This document shows, in pieces, positions 32,129-42,800 of a stretch of 64,000 nt of DNA. The notes under the pieces were generated by a model, which saw only the letters and a list, made by a program, of their open reading frames with translations, did not search any database and had not been told where the DNA came from. Position 1 is the stretch's first letter. Each line of letters starts with the position of its first letter. The stretch comes from Lewinella sp050633125 (lineage in GTDB: Bacteria > Bacteroidota > Bacteroidia > Chitinophagales > Saprospiraceae). The DNA is taken from NCBI RefSeq assembly GCF_050633125.1, contig NZ_JBOEFX010000076.1, forward strand, positions 18,271 to 82,270, read 5' to 3'. Made by a program: the position numbers and the translations under genes.

Positions 32129-32602
32129 ATGGCAGATAAACTGGATAAAATCGATCTGAAAATCTTGAAGATCCTCCAGGAGAATAGTAAAATAACCAAC
32201 CTAGACCTCTCCAAGAAAATTGGCCTTTCCCCTGCTCCAACCCTTGAACGTGTCAAGAAATTAGAACAGAGTGAGATCATTCAAAGCTACCATGCTCAGG
32301 TTAACCCACAAGCCATTGGGCTTAATGTAAAAACTTTTGTACTGGTATCCCTGGCTTGGCAAAAGGAGAACGCACTCAACCATTTTCTCGAAAAAATAAA
32401 GGGAATTGAAGAGATTGTAGAGTGTTATATTATTACAGGAGACGCTGATTTCTTGATCAAAATCGTTTGTCAGGATATTCCTACTTACGAGAAATTACTG
32501 TTCAAGACACTCTCTCAAATTGAAGAAATTGAGCGTTTGAAAACACTCATGACACTTTCTTCTGTAAAAGATAGCAAAGTACTTCCTTTTAAGTACGAAT
32601 AA
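32129..32602 (+). CDS. Lrp/AsnC family transcriptional regulator
   Basis: 157 residues, the usual size. The helix-turn-helix is in residues about 8-55 (LKILKILQENSKITNLDLSK, then IGLSPAPTLERVKKLEQSEII). The ligand-binding AsnC/RAM domain follows (about 65-150) with VECYIITGDADFLIKIVCQD, whose TGxxD turn is typical of amino-acid binding members. Such proteins respond to amino acids and usually regulate their metabolism. It lies just downstream of glutamate dehydrogenase but is separated by a terminator and has its own promoter. Control of gdh is possible inference. Confidence 0.92.
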   Translation: MADKLDKIDLKILKILQENSKITNLDLSKKIGLSPAPTLERVKKLEQSEIIQSYHAQVNPQAIGLNVKTFVLVSLAWQKENALNHFLEKIKGIEEIVECYIITGDADFLIKIVCQDIPTYEKLLFKTLSQIEEIERLKTLMTLSSVKDSKVLPFKYE

Positions 32603-32614
32603 ACGCTTATTATC

Positions 32615-32656
32615 TCAGTCCAATAGTCATCAATAGCAATATGACTATTGGGCTGA
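32615..32656 (+). terminator. Long hairpin after the Lrp/AsnC gene
   Basis: A 16-bp stem, TCAGTCCAATAGTCAT (32615-32630) with ATGACTATTGGGCTGA (32641-32656), has one G-T wobble and a 10-base loop. It begins 12 bases after the stop codon. No T-run follows, so termination is likely but not certain. Confidence 0.65.
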
Positions 32657-32752
32657 ACTTCTCTATTGTGCTCCTTCCTGATCTGTAAAATATTCGACCC
32701 TTATTGTCGAATTCCTACCGTTACTATTTAGTGTGCATCCCGTCAAATCTAC

Positions 32753-32760
32753 TATCTTTG
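32753..32760 (+). promoter_or_regulatory. -7 element upstream of the choice-of-anchor L protein
   Basis: TATCTTTG, an exact TAnnTTTG match, 69 bases before the ATG at 32830. The -33 region holds only TTTAGTG at a 22-base spacing, a poor match. Confidence 0.4.
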
Positions 32761-32829
32761 GATAATTCTTATTCAAGGATACCACTCGTTATTTCGTAAC
32801 CGGCATTCTCCTAGGAACACAACTTCAAA

Positions 32830-35800
32830 ATGAACCACCCCCCTAGCTCAAGGGCTTTGTTACTCCTTATTTTCCCAACTATGCTTCTTGCCATTTGTGC
32901 TCGATTGCATGGACAGTCTGATACCATATCAGCATTGACAAGTACAGATGGTGAATATCTCATTCGAGAGGTATTTCTAGGAGGAGGAGAATGTTTCGAA
33001 GTTTCTAATATTCAGCTTCGTGGTGAAGTAGGTCAGGCAGGCGTTTTTACGAATGGCTCCTCCTCCATAGGCTTTGCAGAAGGCATTATTCTCTCCAATG
33101 GAAATATAGAGGAAATCATGGGGCCTAACCTTGGGCACAATCTTGGAGACGCAGAAACACTATCAACCGGTTACGGCGTTACCAATACCGACCCTGATTT
33201 GGCGACCTTATCCATGTTGGAAGGGGATATTAATTCCAATTTTTTCGATCCCGTTGTCCTTGAGTTTGATTTCACACCTACGTTGGACAGCATCTCCTTT
33301 GAGTTTGTCTTTGCTTCTGAAGAATATTGCCAATTTTCCCTTAGTTCCTTTATTGATTTATTTGGTTTTTTCATTGACGGCCCTGGTCTAACAGGCCCTT
33401 TCACTAACAATGGTATCAATATTGCTATTGTTCCTGGTACCAACCAAGCTATTACCGCAAGAAGTATCAGCCCTTTTTTTAATAATGTTTTCTATCAAAA
33501 CAATATACCGCCTGGGCTAGTGGGTTGTAGCTTAAACCAAGCTGCCCCTGCTTCAGATTTCATTGCATTTGATGGTTTTACCGTTCCGATGGTCGCTTCA
33601 GCCAGGGTAATTCCTTGTGAAACCTATCACATCAAGCTCGTGGTAAGTGATCGCGGTTTTGATGACCAATTGGATGCTGCTGTTTTCCTCAAAGCCAATA
33701 GTTTTGCTGCTGGTCTTACTTCTCGAGTAGCAAGTCAAGTAACAGGACCTAGCCAAAGCAATGACTCTTCCTACGAAGGCTGTGGCTCAACTTCTATCAT
33801 TTTTACAAGAGGAGATTCAGTGCTCACTGATGATCTTACTGTATTCTATTCCCTGCTCCCCTCTAGCACAGCAACAGCAGGGCTGGATTATACTGCTCTA
33901 CCTGATTCTGTGGTTATTCCTGCAGGCGTATTTGCAGACACTGTCGTTATCGACTTCTTTGCTGATAATATCATTGAAGGAACTGAAACGTTCACGCTCA
34001 AACTAAGAAACCCTTGTGATTGTAGCGAGTCAGAATTAACTATTTATATTCTTGAGACACAACCACTCACAGGCAGCATCCTTGGCCCTGGCAGCGTCTG
34101 TTCAGGTGATGGTCTGGAGCTTGTAGCGCTGCCTATAGGCGGCACTGGCGATATTAGTTACCAATGGCCCAATGGTGACCAAGATTCTATATTCAATATC
34201 GTTCCAATGGCGGATGATACGATCCAGCTTGTCATAAGTGATGAATGCGGAGCTACTGACACCTTGTACCACATGGTTCATGCTCAATCTCCGACAGGTT
34301 TATTGGATGGAAATTTTGTTCTCTGTGATGGTCGGCCCAACGTAGCTTTACCTATTACCTTAACGGATGGAAGTAGTTTTTCTTTCGATTTCCTTTCCAA
34401 TGGTTCTCCGACGACCTATACCAATATATCAGAAGGCGTTTTTCAAATACCTATTGTAAACACGGGAGTTTACGAAATCACTAATTTAAGTGCAGATGGT
34501 TGTACTGGATCAACAGATGGCGAAGCACAAGTCTTGGTCGTAGATATCACGACGACCACACAGGTGGATACCATCGATTGCTTTGGAGCAGCCAATGGAG
34601 GTATTGAGTTGTTCCCGTCAGGGGGTACTGGCGTTTACACCTATATTTGGAGCCATCAAGTAGGATTAGATACTGCAATTGTAAATGACCTGGATATTGG
34701 CACCTATAATGCCTTTATTAATGATAGCAATGGTTGTTTGGATACGATTTCCGTTACACTAGATCAACCGGATTTACTCGAAGTAAGTATCGACACCCTC
34801 AATCTTTTTGCTGATTGCCAACTTCTGGGAAGCCTTGAAGGGCAAGCTAGTGGAGGGACTACACCCTATGTATACGCTTGGTCAGATGGCAATATGAATG
34901 CATTAAATGATAACTTAACAAGTGGAAGCTATACCCTCAGTGTTACGGATGCCTATAATTGTTTAAGCACACTCTCCACGACCATCATTGGTGATAGTAT
35001 ACTTCCAGTTGTGCTCATTGATGCCATAGATTCCCTTGACTGTGCTACATCTTTCATCACGCTAGACGCTAGCAACTCAAGCCAGAATGGCAACTATTCT
35101 TATCAATGGACAGACGCCGCCAATACGATTATAGCAGCTCCCGACCCTCTTATGCTAAGTGTGACGACACCAGACACTTACACCTTGAGTATTCTTGACA
35201 ATGACAATAATTGCTCGGCCGCAATGAGTATACAGGTGGATGTTCATTCTTTCGATCTAAATCCAATGATTGGCGGGGCAACCAGCCTTAGTTGTATACA
35301 GGATACTGTTCAATTGTCTGCTATCAATCCTGATCCAGACTGGACCCTCAATTGGGAAGACATCAACGGTAGTTCATTACTTACGAATTCGCCTACGCTG
35401 TCGGTATCCACACCTGATACTTATGTATTAGTCGCGACCCAAAATGGTACATCCTGTACAGGCAGGGATACGATCATCATTACTGGAGATTTTATTGCTC
35501 CTGAGATTATGCTTGCCAATTTACCAGATACATTGGATTGTGACCTTAACCAGGTAGCTATCGATATAAACAGCCTCAATGGATCAGGGAACTACAGCTT
35601 TCAATGGGATGGGCCCATCGGAGGAATCAATGGAAGTTCACAAGTCGAGGATATAATCGTACTCGAACCAGGTGATTATCAACTCATCGCAGAAGATATC
35701 ACGAATGGCTGTAGAGACACCTTACTCAGCACAGTATTCGAAGATTTGTCATCGCTGACCATTGATCCTATTCCTGATACGCTTTTGAACTGTTTCTTTC

Positions 35801-38010
35801 CCACACTAAACCTTACAGCAACAAGCCCTGATACAGGAAACCTCAGTTTCAACTGGGAAAACCCATCGGGCATGACGATTAGCCAAACGGCTAATGCTCA
35901 AGTTGACACACCAGGCACTTACCTTATTACGCTTTCAGATGCAGATAACGGATGTACTCAAACGACTCATTTTCAGGTCGCAATAGATACTTTGGCACCA
36001 AGAGTCATACCAGATTTACCAGGCGATATTGACTGTAATAATGAGACCGTAACCTTGAGCACTAGCTCTGGCCCTGCAAACTACACCCCTATTTGGAGGA
36101 ATGCGATGGGCGACATTTTGCCCAGTACAACATGGGAACAAACGGTAGACCAAGCCGGAGGCTATTCTCTCACCATCAGGGATGAAGCGAATGGCTGTAG
36201 AAGTACAATTCTCTTTGATGTAGGCATAGATACGATTGCTCCTATTGTGAATTTCAACCTACCAGACACACTTACTTGTAGCATTGACACCATTGATATT
36301 AATTCTAATATCAGCAATGGCCCAGGTAATTATTCCTATCAGTGGAATGGCCCGGGAAGTGGTATAGTCAGTCCTTCCGACCTAGCTGATGTTGCTGTTG
36401 TTTTAGCTGGAAATTATTCTCTTATCACGACCGATCAGAGTAATGGCTGTGCTGACACCTTGCAAACAATGGTTGTAGAGCAACGAGAAGTACCGGTTTT
36501 CGAACCGCTTAATGATACCCTCATCAATTGTTACCAGCCTAGTATTATTATCACTGGAAACAGTAATTCCCTCGGAAGCCTTTCCTTTAGCTGGTACGAT
36601 GAAAGTCAGGTATTATTAAGCAGTAATGCGGACCTAATGGTCGATCAAGAAGGTACTTATACCTTAAGCTTGATTAACAACGATAATGATTGTACCAACG
36701 AAACAAATATCAACATAAGCGCCAACTTTACTACACCAGATGCCAATGCCGGCGATGATGTAAGTATAGGTTGCCTTGATATAAACGCCAATTTACAAGG
36801 TGAAGAAGGCCCCATCAATTGGGTACCGACCTGGGTAAGCCCCGATGGCACACCAATAAATACCGGTAACTGGCAACTGACCACCAACTCAATTGGCAAC
36901 TTTCAACTCAATGTTATTGACACGCTCAATGGCTGTACTGCTAGCGATATTGTGAATGTTTCCCTTGATCAAGATGCCCCCACTGCTGAAGCAGGCCCGG
37001 CGATAAACATTCTTGATTGCTTTACAGGCAACACTGTGATCGATCTCAGTAACTCAAGTCAAGGAGCCAACATTATTTATACTATTCTTGACGCTGCAGG
37101 CTCCACTGTAGCTGAAGGAGTTCTAAATAATTTCACGACAAGCACTCCTGGTGCCTACGAGCTTGTTGTCACCAATACTGATAATGATTGCCAGTCTAGT
37201 GACGTTTTTAATGTTGTTATTGAAGAACCCAGTATAGAAACTCTCATTACCAATAATATCGCCTGTGGTGAAGAAACCGGCAGCATTGTATTTGATGAAG
37301 TAAGCAACGGCAGCCCTCCATATTTGTATAGTATTGATGACGGTAATAACTTTGTGAGTACCCCTGTGTTTCTGAACCTGCCTACTGGTACTTACGACCT
37401 CGTTGTACAAGACATCAATGGTTGCGAAGTCTTTGCTGTAACCAGTATTAGTCAAGCTACGGGTATCAATATTCTGTTAGAGGAACAAGTAGAGTTAAAG
37501 CTGGGAGAACAATACACACTGGAACCTCTTTTTGACCAAGCTATTGATCAAATCGCTAGTATCCAGTGGAGCAACGATCCACAATTAAGCTGTACAGATT
37601 GTCTAAACCCTGTTTTCACTGCACAACAGACCACCTTCCTTGAATTGTTCGTGACGGATGTTAATGATTGCAGCTCAAAAGCAAAAATCCTGTTACTTGT
37701 CGACGAAACGGTCCCCGTCTATGTTCCCAATGTATTTTCGCCTAATAATGTCGATGGAAACAACGATCGCTTCTTCATTTATGGCGATCCGCAGCAAATC
37801 ACAGAAGTAGTATCTCTGAATATTTTTGACCGCTGGGGTGGCTTGGTTTTTGTAAATCAAAATTTCCAGGTCAATGATCCGTCACAAGGTTGGGATGGCA
37901 AAACAAGAGGGAAACGTCTTAACAAAGCCATCTTTGTTTACTGGGCAGAATTGCGTTTACAGAATGGAGAGACGATCATCATAGAAGGAGATGTCTTGTT
38001 GATGGACTAA
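32830..38010 (+). CDS. Giant T9SS type B protein: choice-of-anchor L, Calx-beta-like and Ig-like repeats
   Basis: 1726 residues. The signal peptide ends near HGQ (residue 29). A choice-of-anchor L domain fills about 40-270, with the characteristic FVFASEEYCQF and AIVPGTNQAI stretches. A Calx-beta-like unit is at about 330-395 (TATAGLDYTALPDSVVIPAG, then EGTETFTLKL). Two SprB-like units follow (about 575-725). Nine Ig-like modules of about 80 residues cover 735-1465, each opening with a Cys phrase (LDCDLN, LNCFFP, INCYQP), and a further SprB-like unit is at 1475-1545. The last 98 residues are the type B sorting domain: VPNVFSPNNVDGNNDRFFIY, IFDRWGGLVF, GWDGKTRGKRLNKAIFVY. It should be T9SS-exported and surface-exposed, likely adhesive. 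No PorP/SprF gene lies next to it. Confidence 0.92.
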   Translation: MNHPPSSRALLLLIFPTMLLAICARLHGQSDTISALTSTDGEYLIREVFLGGGECFEVSNIQLRGEVGQAGVFTNGSSSIGFAEGIILSNGNIEEIMGPNLGHNLGDAETLSTGYGVTNTDPDLATLSMLEGDINSNFFDPVVLEFDFTPTLDSISFEFVFASEEYCQFSLSSFIDLFGFFIDGPGLTGPFTNNGINIAIVPGTNQAITARSISPFFNNVFYQNNIPPGLVGCSLNQAAPASDFIAFDGFTVPMVASARVIPCETYHIKLVVSDRGFDDQLDAAVFLKANSFAAGLTSRVASQVTGPSQSNDSSYEGCGSTSIIFTRGDSVLTDDLTVFYSLLPSSTATAGLDYTALPDSVVIPAGVFADTVVIDFFADNIIEGTETFTLKLRNPCDCSESELTIYILETQPLTGSILGPGSVCSGDGLELVALPIGGTGDISYQWPNGDQDSIFNIVPMADDTIQLVISDECGATDTLYHMVHAQSPTGLLDGNFVLCDGRPNVALPITLTDGSSFSFDFLSNGSPTTYTNISEGVFQIPIVNTGVYEITNLSADGCTGSTDGEAQVLVVDITTTTQVDTIDCFGAANGGIELFPSGGTGVYTYIWSHQVGLDTAIVNDLDIGTYNAFINDSNGCLDTISVTLDQPDLLEVSIDTLNLFADCQLLGSLEGQASGGTTPYVYAWSDGNMNALNDNLTSGSYTLSVTDAYNCLSTLSTTIIGDSILPVVLIDAIDSLDCATSFITLDASNSSQNGNYSYQWTDAANTIIAAPDPLMLSVTTPDTYTLSILDNDNNCSAAMSIQVDVHSFDLNPMIGGATSLSCIQDTVQLSAINPDPDWTLNWEDINGSSLLTNSPTLSVSTPDTYVLVATQNGTSCTGRDTIIITGDFIAPEIMLANLPDTLDCDLNQVAIDINSLNGSGNYSFQWDGPIGGINGSSQVEDIIVLEPGDYQLIAEDITNGCRDTLLSTVFEDLSSLTIDPIPDTLLNCFFPTLNLTATSPDTGNLSFNWENPSGMTISQTANAQVDTPGTYLITLSDADNGCTQTTHFQVAIDTLAPRVIPDLPGDIDCNNETVTLSTSSGPANYTPIWRNAMGDILPSTTWEQTVDQAGGYSLTIRDEANGCRSTILFDVGIDTIAPIVNFNLPDTLTCSIDTIDINSNISNGPGNYSYQWNGPGSGIVSPSDLADVAVVLAGNYSLITTDQSNGCADTLQTMVVEQREVPVFEPLNDTLINCYQPSIIITGNSNSLGSLSFSWYDESQVLLSSNADLMVDQEGTYTLSLINNDNDCTNETNINISANFTTPDANAGDDVSIGCLDINANLQGEEGPINWVPTWVSPDGTPINTGNWQLTTNSIGNFQLNVIDTLNGCTASDIVNVSLDQDAPTAEAGPAINILDCFTGNTVIDLSNSSQGANIIYTILDAAGSTVAEGVLNNFTTSTPGAYELVVTNTDNDCQSSDVFNVVIEEPSIETLITNNIACGEETGSIVFDEVSNGSPPYLYSIDDGNNFVSTPVFLNLPTGTYDLVVQDINGCEVFAVTSISQATGINILLEEQVELKLGEQYTLEPLFDQAIDQIASIQWSNDPQLSCTDCLNPVFTAQQTTFLELFVTDVNDCSSKAKILLLVDETVPVYVPNVFSPNNVDGNNDRFFIYGDPQQITEVVSLNIFDRWGGLVFVNQNFQVNDPSQGWDGKTRGKRLNKAIFVYWAELRLQNGETIIIEGDVLLMD
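35026..37230 (+). repeat. Nine tandem Ig-like modules (coding)
   Basis: Nine in-frame modules of about 240 bases each. The protein pattern is Leu/Ile-x-Cys at the start, a central Trp or Tyr (YSYQWTD, LSFSWYD), TPGTY or AGNYSL near the end, and DxxNGC. The two cysteines per module could form a disulfide. Confidence 0.75.
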
Positions 38011-38079
38011 GAACCCTTGTCCCTAAAGATTAAGCGTAAGAAAAAGCCATAGAATTCTCTTTTTTGCCAAATTTCTCAG

Positions 38080-38087
38080 CACCTTTG
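38080..38087 (+). promoter_or_regulatory. -7-like element abutting the THUMP methyltransferase start
   Basis: CACCTTTG, one mismatch from TAnnTTTG, ending four bases before the ATG at 38092. A start 6-7 bases downstream would fall on or after this ATG, so the second in-frame ATG (38098) or a leaderless mRNA is possible. Confidence 0.35.
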
Positions 38088-38091
38088 CAGA

Positions 38092-39225
38092 ATGGAAATG
38101 TTGGTAAAAACACTGGCCGGGCTTGAAGATGTTCTTGCTGAAGAACTACGAAGCTTAGGAGCAAAAAATATTACGGTTCTTAAAAGGGCCGTTACTTGTG
38201 AAGGAGATCAGGCGTTGCTCTACAGAGCAAACCTATGGTTGCGTTGTGGCGTACGAATCTTAATCCCTATCAAGCAGTTCCACGCTCCAAATGAGCAGGG
38301 GCTTTACGATGCATTAAGGGAAGTAGATTGGTCAAAGTATTTGCAACTGCACCAAACCTTTGCCATCCAAGCAGTTACCCAATCTCACCAGATGACTCAC
38401 AGTCAGTATTTGGCACTAAAAACCAAAGATGCTATTGCAGATTGGTTTCGTGACAAGACTGGAAAACGCCCAAGCGTAAATCCCAAATCGCCGGATATCC
38501 GGTTCAATCTGCACTTAGACAGCCGTAATGAGGCGACCCTTTCGCTAGACAGTTCAGGCGATGGCCTACACCGGCGTGGTTACCGTACCGATGGTGGTGC
38601 AGCTCCATTAAATGAGGTACTGGCAGCAGGAATGGTCCAACTATCGGGTTGGAAAGCTGATCAGCCCTTTGTAGATATGATGTGTGGGTCTGGTACTATT
38701 CTCATCGAAGCTGCGATGTTTGCTGCTCGCCAAGCTCCAGGAATGTACCGAGATTTTGCTTTCCAAAACTGGCAGGACTTCTCACCTGGTCTTTGGAAAG
38801 AAATAAAAATGGAAGCTCGGGCACAACGCCAACCTTACGATATTCCAATTCTTGGTTGCGACAAGGATTTCAAAGCCATCAGAATAGCAGAGAACAATAT
38901 CAATGCAGCTAATCTTGGCTCTTTTATTAGGGTGAAACGTAGTAGTTTTCAGAGATTCCTCCCTCCCGAGGGGCCTGGAACGGTAGTCACCAACCCTCCG
39001 TATGGTTTGAGAATTGATCCGGAAGACATCAATGGCCTTTACAGTGAAATCGGAGATAAACTAAAGACAGATTTTACCGGTTACCAAGCTTGGATACTTT
39101 CTGGTAATTTAAGGGCTATAAAAAGTGTCGGACTGCGACCTTCCCGCAAGATTCATTTGTTGAACAGTCAAATTCCTTGTAAATTTCACAAATTCGAATT
39201 GTACGCTGGAACGAAGAAAGGATAG
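38092..39225 (+). CDS. THUMP domain class I RNA methyltransferase (RlmL-N/YpsC-like)
   Basis: 377 residues. The N-terminal THUMP RNA-binding domain spans about 1-160, including FAIQAVTQSHQMTHSQYLAL near its end. The methyltransferase core has motif I MMCGSGTILIEAAM (about 200) and the N6/N2-methyltransferase motif IV VTNPPYGLRID (about 300). The length and motifs match the N2-guanine methyltransferases that modify 23S rRNA (RlmL N-half/YpsC type). The start is either ATG 38092 or 38098. It is transcribed alone, 81 bases after the giant T9SS gene. Confidence 0.9.
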   Translation: MEMLVKTLAGLEDVLAEELRSLGAKNITVLKRAVTCEGDQALLYRANLWLRCGVRILIPIKQFHAPNEQGLYDALREVDWSKYLQLHQTFAIQAVTQSHQMTHSQYLALKTKDAIADWFRDKTGKRPSVNPKSPDIRFNLHLDSRNEATLSLDSSGDGLHRRGYRTDGGAAPLNEVLAAGMVQLSGWKADQPFVDMMCGSGTILIEAAMFAARQAPGMYRDFAFQNWQDFSPGLWKEIKMEARAQRQPYDIPILGCDKDFKAIRIAENNINAANLGSFIRVKRSSFQRFLPPEGPGTVVTNPPYGLRIDPEDINGLYSEIGDKLKTDFTGYQAWILSGNLRAIKSVGLRPSRKIHLLNSQIPCKFHKFELYAGTKKG

Positions 39226-39294
39226 GGGTACGATAGAACACTGATTTTCTTTGAATAGACACAGCAAACCTGACTTTTAAAAAGCTACCGCCGC

Positions 39295-39699
39295 ATGAAC
39301 AAATATTTATTGATTGGTTTTGGGTTCATGCTACTAGCTTGTAATTCCTTGTTTGGACAAACAAAGGAAGCTATTGAGCAGCCAATACTCTTACTGCAAG
39401 AAAAGATAGAGTCTACTACTCCCCTTTCTTCTTTTATCAAAATATTCCCTGTTGGACTCCCTTCTTCTTCAGATGTATCAACAGCACCTTCTTACTTATC
39501 TCCTTTGACGCTAAGCAGTTCCTCCTTAGCGCTCGAACAACAACCTAATTGCTATTCGGCAGCAGACTTGGCTTTCTTTTGCCGATTGGAGGTAAAACTG
39601 GAGCAGGCTACAAAAATGCCTGTTCGTTTCCGACTGGGAGATGTACAACAAGTTGATTATCTGGAAGGAAAATTCACCGGTTGGCGCTACGGATACTAA
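39295..39699 (+). CDS. Small secreted or lipid-anchored protein, unknown function
   Basis: 134 residues. The N-terminal hydrophobic stretch ends MLLACNSLFGQ; the LLAC could be a lipobox (Cys 16) or the site could be cleaved after FGQ. A Ser/Leu-rich middle (about 50-80) is followed by a compact end with two cysteines (CYSAADLAFFCRLEVKLEQA) and MPVRFRLGDVQQVDYLEG. I recognise no family. The LGDVQQVDYLEGK end suggests a small soluble domain. It lies 69 bases after the THUMP methyltransferase gene and 185 bases before pyc. Confidence 0.65.
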   Translation: MNKYLLIGFGFMLLACNSLFGQTKEAIEQPILLLQEKIESTTPLSSFIKIFPVGLPSSSDVSTAPSYLSPLTLSSSSLALEQQPNCYSAADLAFFCRLEVKLEQATKMPVRFRLGDVQQVDYLEGKFTGWRYGY

Positions 39700-39792
39700 A
39701 GCCTATCTTGATAGCTTTCGTAGAAACGCAAAATTCAGACTTCACAATTTTATCGATACAGGTTATATTACTTGCTGGTTGCTGCTATGATG

Positions 39793-39841
39793 GCGACAAA
39801 GGGCTTTCGCTCTAGCGTAAAGTACTTTTGTGTCGCTTTTT
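39793..39841 (+). terminator. Hairpin with T-run upstream of pyc
   Basis: GCGACAAAG (39793-39801) pairs, with a small bulge, with CTTTTGTGTCGC (39825-39836). An inner stem (CTTT.CGC with GCG.AAAG) surrounds a TCTA loop, and TTTTT (39837-39841) follows. It probably ends the transcript of the small secreted protein. Confidence 0.65.
39823..39830 (+). promoter_or_regulatory. -7 match inside the hairpin upstream of pyc
   Basis: TACTTTTG, an exact TAnnTTTG match, 54 bases before the pyc ATG and inside the terminator arm. No -33 TTG at the right distance was found, so it may be chance. Confidence 0.25.
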
Positions 39842-39884
39842 CTAATCCTTAGCCGAACCATATACTAAAAAATCAACTGTCCCC

Positions 39885-42800
39885 ATGCCCAAAAAGATCC
39901 AAAGGTTCAAAAAAATTCTTGTCGCCAATCGGGGCGAAATTGCTATCCGTATTCTCCGTGCAGCCTCCGAGTTGAAGTTGCGGACTATGGCCATGTATAC
40001 CTTTGAGGACCGTTATAGCCTACACAGGTATAAAGCTGATGAAGCTTATCAAATTGGGCCGGATGATGAGCCTCTAAAGCCTTATCTCGACATAGAGGCG
40101 ATTATCAAACTGGCTAAAGAAAAAGGCGTTGATGCCATCCATCCAGGCTATGGTTTCCTCAGTGAAAATGTTGATTTTGCCCGCCGCTGTCGGGAAGAAG
40201 GCATTGCTTTTGTAGGGCCCAGCCCAGAGGCTATGGAACGTCTCGGGGATAAGATGGCGGCCAAAGTACTTGCTCGGGCAGTAGATGTACCACTCATTGA
40301 AGATTCTCAGCAGGATCTTGACAATGCCGAAATTGCACTGGCCGAAGCTCAGAGAATAGGTTACCCCATTATGATCAAAGCCGCCTCTGGTGGTGGCGGG
40401 CGCGGTATGCGTGTCGTTCGCAATGATGAACAACTGGTAACGGAGTACCACGAAGCAAAAGGAGAAGCTAAGACTGCATTTGGAGATGATACTGTCTTTC
40501 TTGAAAAATACATTGAAGAACCCAAACACATTGAGGTTCAGATCCTTGGAGACCAACAGGGCAATATTGTACACCTTTACGAACGCGACTGCTCTGTGCA
40601 ACGCAGGTTCCAAAAAGTTGTTGAAGTTGCACCAAGTATCACCCTGAAAAAGGAAACGAGGGAGAAGCTTTACGAATATGCCATTCGCCTTGGCAAGGAA
40701 GTTAATTACAGCTGTGCCGGGACCGTAGAGTTCTTGGTAGACAAGGAGGAAAATATCTATTTCATTGAGGTAAACCCCCGGATTCAGGTAGAGCATACCA
40801 TTACAGAAGAGATTACAGGTATTGATCTAGTGCGGTCTCAGATCCTTATTACCATGGGTTATCCTCTGGCACATAAGACGATCTTTATCAGAAACCAGGA
40901 CGATGTAAAAATCAATGGTTTTGCTATTCAGTGCCGTGTAACGACAGAAGATCCTCAGAATGGCTTTAAGCCAGATTATGGCACCTTAATCGCCTATCGA
41001 TCAGCCTCTGGTATGGGTATCCGCCTCGATGCAGGTAGTGCGTTCCCTGGTGCTAAGATCAGCCCCTATTTTGACTCCATGCTCGTAAAGGTTACCGCTT
41101 GGGGAAGAACCCTTGAAGGAGCCAGTGAACGCCTTCACCGTGCGTTACGTGAATTCCGTATTCGTGGTGTAAAAACCAACATTGGGTTCCTGTTAAACCT
41201 TTTGCAAAATCCAACTTTCAAGAAAGGACAGGCGACGGTAGGTTTTATCCCTGCCCACCCCGAGCTCCTAAAAACGCCTAACTGGAAAGACCGCGGCACC
41301 AAATTAGTGAGCTATCTGGCAGAGGTTAATATCAACGGTAATGCTGACGTTAAATACCACGACAAAACGAAGGTTTTCCTAAAACCTCAGGTGCCTGCTT
41401 TTGTAAAAGAAAATCCATTCCCCCAAGGCAGTAAAGATCGCCTCACGCAATTAGGCCGCGAAGGTTTTGTCGCAGACCTAAAGGCCGACTCAAAAATTCA
41501 TTACACGGATACTACTTTCCGTGATGGGCATCAGAGTTTGCTTGCTACGCGCATGCGTACGTTTGATATGCTCCAAGTTGCTGAAAGCTTTGCCCAAAAA
41601 CACGGTGCTGATGTATTCAGTATGGAAGTATGGGGCGGGGCTACTTTTGATGTGGCCATGCGTTTCCTCAAGGAAGACCCTTGGAAACGACTCGCTCAGC
41701 TGCGTAAAGCAATGCCTAACGTGCTGTTGCAGATGCTACTACGCGGATCAAACGCAGTAGGCTATACTGCTTATCCAGACAATTTGGTTATTCGCTTTAT
41801 TGAAGAAGCTGCCGAAACTGGTGTTGATATTTTCCGCATTTTCGACTCCCTCAACTGGGTCGACAATATGGCCACCAGTATTAAGACCGTAAGAGAAAAC
41901 ACCAACAGTTTGGCGGAAGCCTGTATCTGTTATTCCGGGGACATTACCGACCCTACAAAGACTAAATTCACCCTTCAGTATTACCTGGACATGGCCAAGG
42001 AGCTGGAGGATCACGGGGCTCATATCATCGCCATTAAGGACATGGCGGGGCTATTGAAACCACTTGCGGCGGAGCTTTTGGTTAGTAAATTAAAAGAAAC
42101 CGTCGACACGCCGATTCACTTGCACACCCACGATACCAGTAGCATCCAGGCGGCGACCTATTTGAAAGCAATCGAGGCCGGCGTAGATGTGGTGGATGTA
42201 TCAATAAGTGCCCTTTCTGGGCTCACCTCGCAGCCGAACTTCAATTCAGTGGTAGCGATGATGCAAGGCCATGAACGGGAGAATAAGATTGACTTGCCTT
42301 CGCTAAATGCTTACAGTGCTTACTGGGAAAGCGTGCGGGCTTACTACTATCCTTTCGAGACGGAATTACGCGCCGGTACTGCCAGCGTTTACGAGCACGA
42401 AATCCCCGGTGGACAATACTCGAACCTGCGGCCACAAGCCCGGGGATTGGGATTGGAAGAACAGTTTGAGACCATCAAAGCCAATTACCAAGCGGCTAAT
42501 GACCTCTTTGGTGGCTTAATCAAGGTAACGCCTTCCTCTAAGGTTGTGGGAGATATGGCCATGTTTATGACCAGCAACGACCTCACAAAGGAAGATGTTC
42601 TCGAAAGAGGCAACAAGCTGGCCTTCCCTGACAGTGTAAAAGCACTTATGCGTGGAGATTTGGGTCAGATAAACGGAGGATTTCCCAAAGAAATTCAACA
42701 GCTGGTCCTCAAGGAAGAAGCCCCTTACACCGAGCGTCCTAATGCTCACATGGAGCCCATTGATTTTGACAAGGAACTCAAGACTTTCCAAAAGGCTTTC

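Noticed and set aside
35026..37230. CRISPR-like array from the periodic repeats
   Set aside because: The periodicity is in the protein (about 80 residues), the DNA units are divergent, and there are no short exact repeats with unique spacers.
40074..40796. 240-residue open frame on the minus strand inside pyc
   Set aside because: It lies wholly inside the biotin carboxylase coding region, in the opposite strand, and has no domain or start support; it is a shadow of the real gene.
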